NCBI RefSeq assembly: GCF_003345295.1
Contig: NZ_CP031056.1
Span: 1,054,001 to 1,118,000, forward strand
Direction: 5' to 3'
Length of the DNA stretch: 64,000 bases
DNA from: Vibrio splendidus
GTDB taxonomy: Bacteria; Pseudomonadota; Gammaproteobacteria; Enterobacterales; Vibrionaceae
Shown here: positions 61,297 to 64,000 of the stretch, in pieces
How the letters are laid out: each line of letters begins with the position of its first letter
How positions within the stretch are numbered: position 1 is the stretch's first letter
Program-made: the position numbers and the translations under genes
The notes under the pieces: model-generated
Told to the model about the DNA's origin: nothing
Databases searched by the model: none
Seen by the model: only the letters and a program-made list of their open reading frames with translations

Positions 61297-63855
61297 ATGA
61301 GCAAGATGAAGCTAGTCGTAATCGGTAACGGGATGGTCGGTCATCGCTATATCGAAGATTTAGTCGAGAAGACAGATGTTGCGAACATGGACATTACGGT
61401 GTTCTGTGAAGAACCACGTGTTGCGTATGACCGTGTGCACCTTTCTTCTTACTTTTCACACCACACTGCAGACGAACTTTCTTTAGTTAAAGAGGGCTTC
61501 TACGAGAAAAACGGCATAAACATGCTGATCGGTGAACGTGCAATCAACGTTAACCGTGAGAAAAAAACGGTTTACTCAAGCACTGGCCGTGAAATCCAAT
61601 ACGACAAACTTGTTCTTGCTACTGGTTCTTTCCCTTTCGTTCCGCCAATTAAAGGCAACGAAGGTAAAGACTGTTTTGTTTACCGCACAATCGAAGATCT
61701 AAAAGCTATTGAAGCAACCGCTAAGAATTCTAAGTCTGGTGTTGTTGTTGGTGGCGGTTTACTAGGTCTTGAAGCGGCTGGTGCACTAAAAGCACTTGGC
61801 GTGACAACACACGTTGTTGAGTTTGCTCCTAAGCTAATGGCTGAGCAACTTGACCTAGCGGGTGGTAACCAACTTCGTCAAAAAATCGAACGTATGGGCG
61901 TAAACGTACATACAAGCAAGAACACGCTTGAGATTGCTCCTGAAGGCACTGAAGCTCGTAACGTGATGCGTTTTGCAGACGGAACAGAGCTCGAAACAGA
62001 TTTCATCGTATTCTCTGCTGGTATTCGTCCACAAGACAAACTTGCTCGTCAAATGGGCTTGGGTATCGCACCTCGTGGCGGTATCGAGATTAATGATTAC
62101 TGTCAAACGACGGATAAAGACATCTATGCGATTGGTGAGTGTGCGTCTTGGAACCAAACGTTCTACGGCCTTGTTGCTCCGGGTTACAAAATGGCGACCG
62201 TTGCTGTTGACCACGTTGTTGGTAACGAAAGCACATTTGAAGGTGCTGACATGTCTGCGAAGCTTAAGCTTCTGGGCGTGAAAGTAGGTTCAATCGGTGA
62301 TGCAAACGGTCGTACTCCTGGTTGTAAAAGCTACGTTTACCAAAACGAAGAGCAAGAAGTTTACAAACGCTTAATCGTTTCTGAAGACAACAAGAAACTG
62401 CTTGGCGCAGTAATGGTTGGCGATACTTCTGATTACGGTGACCTTCTTCAACTTATGTTGAACGAAATTGACCTACCAGAACATCCAGATGCATTGATTC
62501 TTCCAGCACACGCTGGCGGTGAAAAACCAACGCTTGGCGCTGACTCCTTACCGGAAACTGCAGTTATCTGTTCTTGTTTCGACGTAACCAAAGGCAAGAT
62601 CGCTCAAGCTGTTGCTGAAGGTCACCACACCATTGGTGATATCAAAGCAGTGACTGGCGCAGGTACAGGTTGTGGTGGTTGTATTCCACTTGTGACTTCT
62701 GTGCTAAACGCTGAACTTGCTAAAGCGGGTGTGGAAGTGAAGAACGACGTTTGTGAGCACTTTGCTTACTCTCGCCAAGAGCTTTTCCACCTAATCCGCA
62801 TCGAAGAAATCAAAACATTCGACGAGCTACTTGAGAAGTACGGTAAAGGCTACGGCTGTGAAATCTGTAAGCCTCTAGCGGGTTCTATCCTTGCTTCTTG
62901 CTGGGGTGAGCACATCCTTAAGCCTGAGCTAGTAAAACTGCACGATACCAACGACAACTTCTTAGGTAACATTCAGAAAGATGGTACTTACTCGGTTATC
63001 CCTCGCATGGCGGGTGGCGAAGTAACGCCTCAAGCTCTAAGCGTTCTTGCGGATGTTGCAGCTGAATACAACCTATATACGAAGATCACTGGTGCACAAC
63101 GTATCGGTCTATTCGGTGCTCAGAAAGATGACTTACCAGCAATCTGGAAGAAGTTAATCGCAGCCGGTTACGAAACGGGTCAAGCTTACGCAAAAGCACT
63201 TCGTATGGCTAAGACATGTGTCGGTTCAACTTGGTGTCGTTACGGCGTTCAAGATTCAGTTGGCCTAGGCGTGATGATCGAGAACCGTTACAAAGGCATC
63301 CGTACTCCTCATAAGATGAAGTTCGGTGTGTCTGGCTGTACTCGTGAGTGTGCTGAAGCTCAAGGTAAAGATTTAGGTATTATCGCAACGGACGCTGGTT
63401 GGAACATGTATGTGTGTGGCAACGGTGGTATGAAGCCTCGTCACGCAGATTTATTGGCAAGCGATCTAGACCAAGAAACACTGCTGAAATACATCGATCG
63501 TTTCATGATGTTCTACATCCGTACGGCTGCGCCACTACAACGTACTTCGGTATGGATGGATAACCTAGAAGGCGGCGTTGACTACCTACGTGAAGTGATT
63601 GTAGATAATAAACTTGGCATCAACGACCAGCTCGAAGCTGACGTCGCTGGCCTAGTGGGTAACTTTGCTTGTGAGTGGACTGACACTATCAACGATGAAG
63701 CTCAACTTAAGCGCTTCTCACACTTCATCAATGCTGATGACCGTGATGAAAACGTTGTGTTTGTTAACGATGGCCGTGAACAACACCGCCCAGCAACATT
63801 TACAGAAAAACACCCAGAAGCGAAGGGCGACATCCTTCACGTTGAACTGGTTTAA
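61297..63855 (+). CDS. nirB: NADH-dependent nitrite reductase large subunit
   Basis: 852 aa, normal length. N-terminal FAD-binding VVIGNGMVGHRYIEDL, NAD-binding GVVVGGGLLGLEAAGALKAL, a BFD-like [2Fe-2S] domain (CSCFDVTKG, GCGGCIP), and the sirohaem/[4Fe-4S] motif TCVGSTWCRYGVQDS ... CTRECAEAQGKD. Reduces nitrite to ammonium in the cytoplasm, with NirD. AGGAATTCTT precedes the ATG; the FNR-like box points to anaerobic control. nirD follows 15 bp later. Confidence 0.97.
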   Translation: MSKMKLVVIGNGMVGHRYIEDLVEKTDVANMDITVFCEEPRVAYDRVHLSSYFSHHTADELSLVKEGFYEKNGINMLIGERAINVNREKKTVYSSTGREIQYDKLVLATGSFPFVPPIKGNEGKDCFVYRTIEDLKAIEATAKNSKSGVVVGGGLLGLEAAGALKALGVTTHVVEFAPKLMAEQLDLAGGNQLRQKIERMGVNVHTSKNTLEIAPEGTEARNVMRFADGTELETDFIVFSAGIRPQDKLARQMGLGIAPRGGIEINDYCQTTDKDIYAIGECASWNQTFYGLVAPGYKMATVAVDHVVGNESTFEGADMSAKLKLLGVKVGSIGDANGRTPGCKSYVYQNEEQEVYKRLIVSEDNKKLLGAVMVGDTSDYGDLLQLMLNEIDLPEHPDALILPAHAGGEKPTLGADSLPETAVICSCFDVTKGKIAQAVAEGHHTIGDIKAVTGAGTGCGGCIPLVTSVLNAELAKAGVEVKNDVCEHFAYSRQELFHLIRIEEIKTFDELLEKYGKGYGCEICKPLAGSILASCWGEHILKPELVKLHDTNDNFLGNIQKDGTYSVIPRMAGGEVTPQALSVLADVAAEYNLYTKITGAQRIGLFGAQKDDLPAIWKKLIAAGYETGQAYAKALRMAKTCVGSTWCRYGVQDSVGLGVMIENRYKGIRTPHKMKFGVSGCTRECAEAQGKDLGIIATDAGWNMYVCGNGGMKPRHADLLASDLDQETLLKYIDRFMMFYIRTAAPLQRTSVWMDNLEGGVDYLREVIVDNKLGINDQLEADVAGLVGNFACEWTDTINDEAQLKRFSHFINADDRDENVVFVNDGREQHRPATFTEKHPEAKGDILHVELV

Positions 63856-63870
63856 TTGGGAGACGACATC

Positions 63871-64000
63871 ATGGCATTTACCAAAGTTTGTAAGATCGAA
63901 GATATTATTCCAGGTACCGGTGTTTGTGCATTGGTTGGTGGTGAGCAAGTTGCTATTTTCCGCCCAACTAAAGCTGAAGAAGTGTTCGCTATTAGTAATA
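63871..64000 (+). CDS. nirD: Nitrite reductase small subunit, partial
   Basis: 43 codons visible: MAFTKVCKIEDIIPGTGVCA, LVGGEQVAIFRPTKAEEVFA. Matches the start of NirD, a Rieske-like small subunit without the usual ligands. GGGAGACGAC before the ATG; nirBD operon. Truncated by the window edge. Confidence 0.95.
   Translation, partial: MAFTKVCKIEDIIPGTGVCALVGGEQVAIFRPTKAEEVFAISN

Overview
The window looks like a piece of a Vibrio (Vibrionaceae) chromosome. The right end carries typical gammaproteobacterial/Vibrio genes: nirB-nirD, ravA-viaA, ltaE, repeated Cys/Gly/Leu(UAA) tRNA clusters, a Cache-type chemoreceptor and a VirK/YbjX gene. VCR-like attC remnants at 25.1 and 25.8 kb also point to Vibrio. 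No taxonomic search was possible, so the genus is an inference.

Layout. 1-1416 (-) is a second, divergent ribosomal protein S1 gene running off the left edge, next to an IS110-family element of the IS1111 type (tnp 1683-2714, subterminal inverted repeats at 1616 and 2931). From about 3 to 33.7 kb the sequence is accessory. It holds a mobilisation module (MobC-like protein, relaxase, candidate oriT at 9.1 kb), an HTH regulator with palindromic operators, a NYN/LOTUS protein, a UDG-fold-like protein with a small partner, and a complete Septu (PtuA-PtuB) defence pair. It continues with a tRNA-Ser 3' fragment with terminator, a putative PD-(D/E)XK protein, a cyclophilin remnant, an SOS-controlled umuDC pair, a secreted nuclease, a HEPN-like cassette with attC, a 1340-aa NACHT/STAND NTPase fused to a C-terminal nuclease, a membrane Mrr-type nuclease, a GIY-YIG protein, and a P4-type integrase that closes the region. 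This is a defence-rich mobile island or a stack of several elements.

34-40 kb carries a DUF2955/HlyD efflux pair, a small secreted protein, an AraC regulator, a PLP-dependent decarboxylase and a monohaem cytochrome c. 40.2-47.8 kb is a chaperone-usher pilus operon (two spore-coat-U-like pilins, two chaperones, usher, tip protein) with a LuxR/CsgD-type regulator. This block is bracketed by a diverged ~100-bp duplication of the 3' end of ltaE, which marks it as an inserted island.

47.9-64 kb is mostly core: ltaE, a NUDIX hydrolase, ravA-viaA, two tRNA clusters (9 tRNA genes) flanking an mcp and a lipase gene, a VirK/YbjX (DUF535) gene, a large lipoprotein, and nirB-nirD behind a clear FNR-like site. 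A Fur-like box, promoter and terminator upstream of nirB may define a small iron-regulated RNA.

The strongest candidates for a little-described system are the NACHT-nuclease fusion at 26191-30213 and the surrounding nuclease/HEPN genes. The Septu pair is a known defence type.
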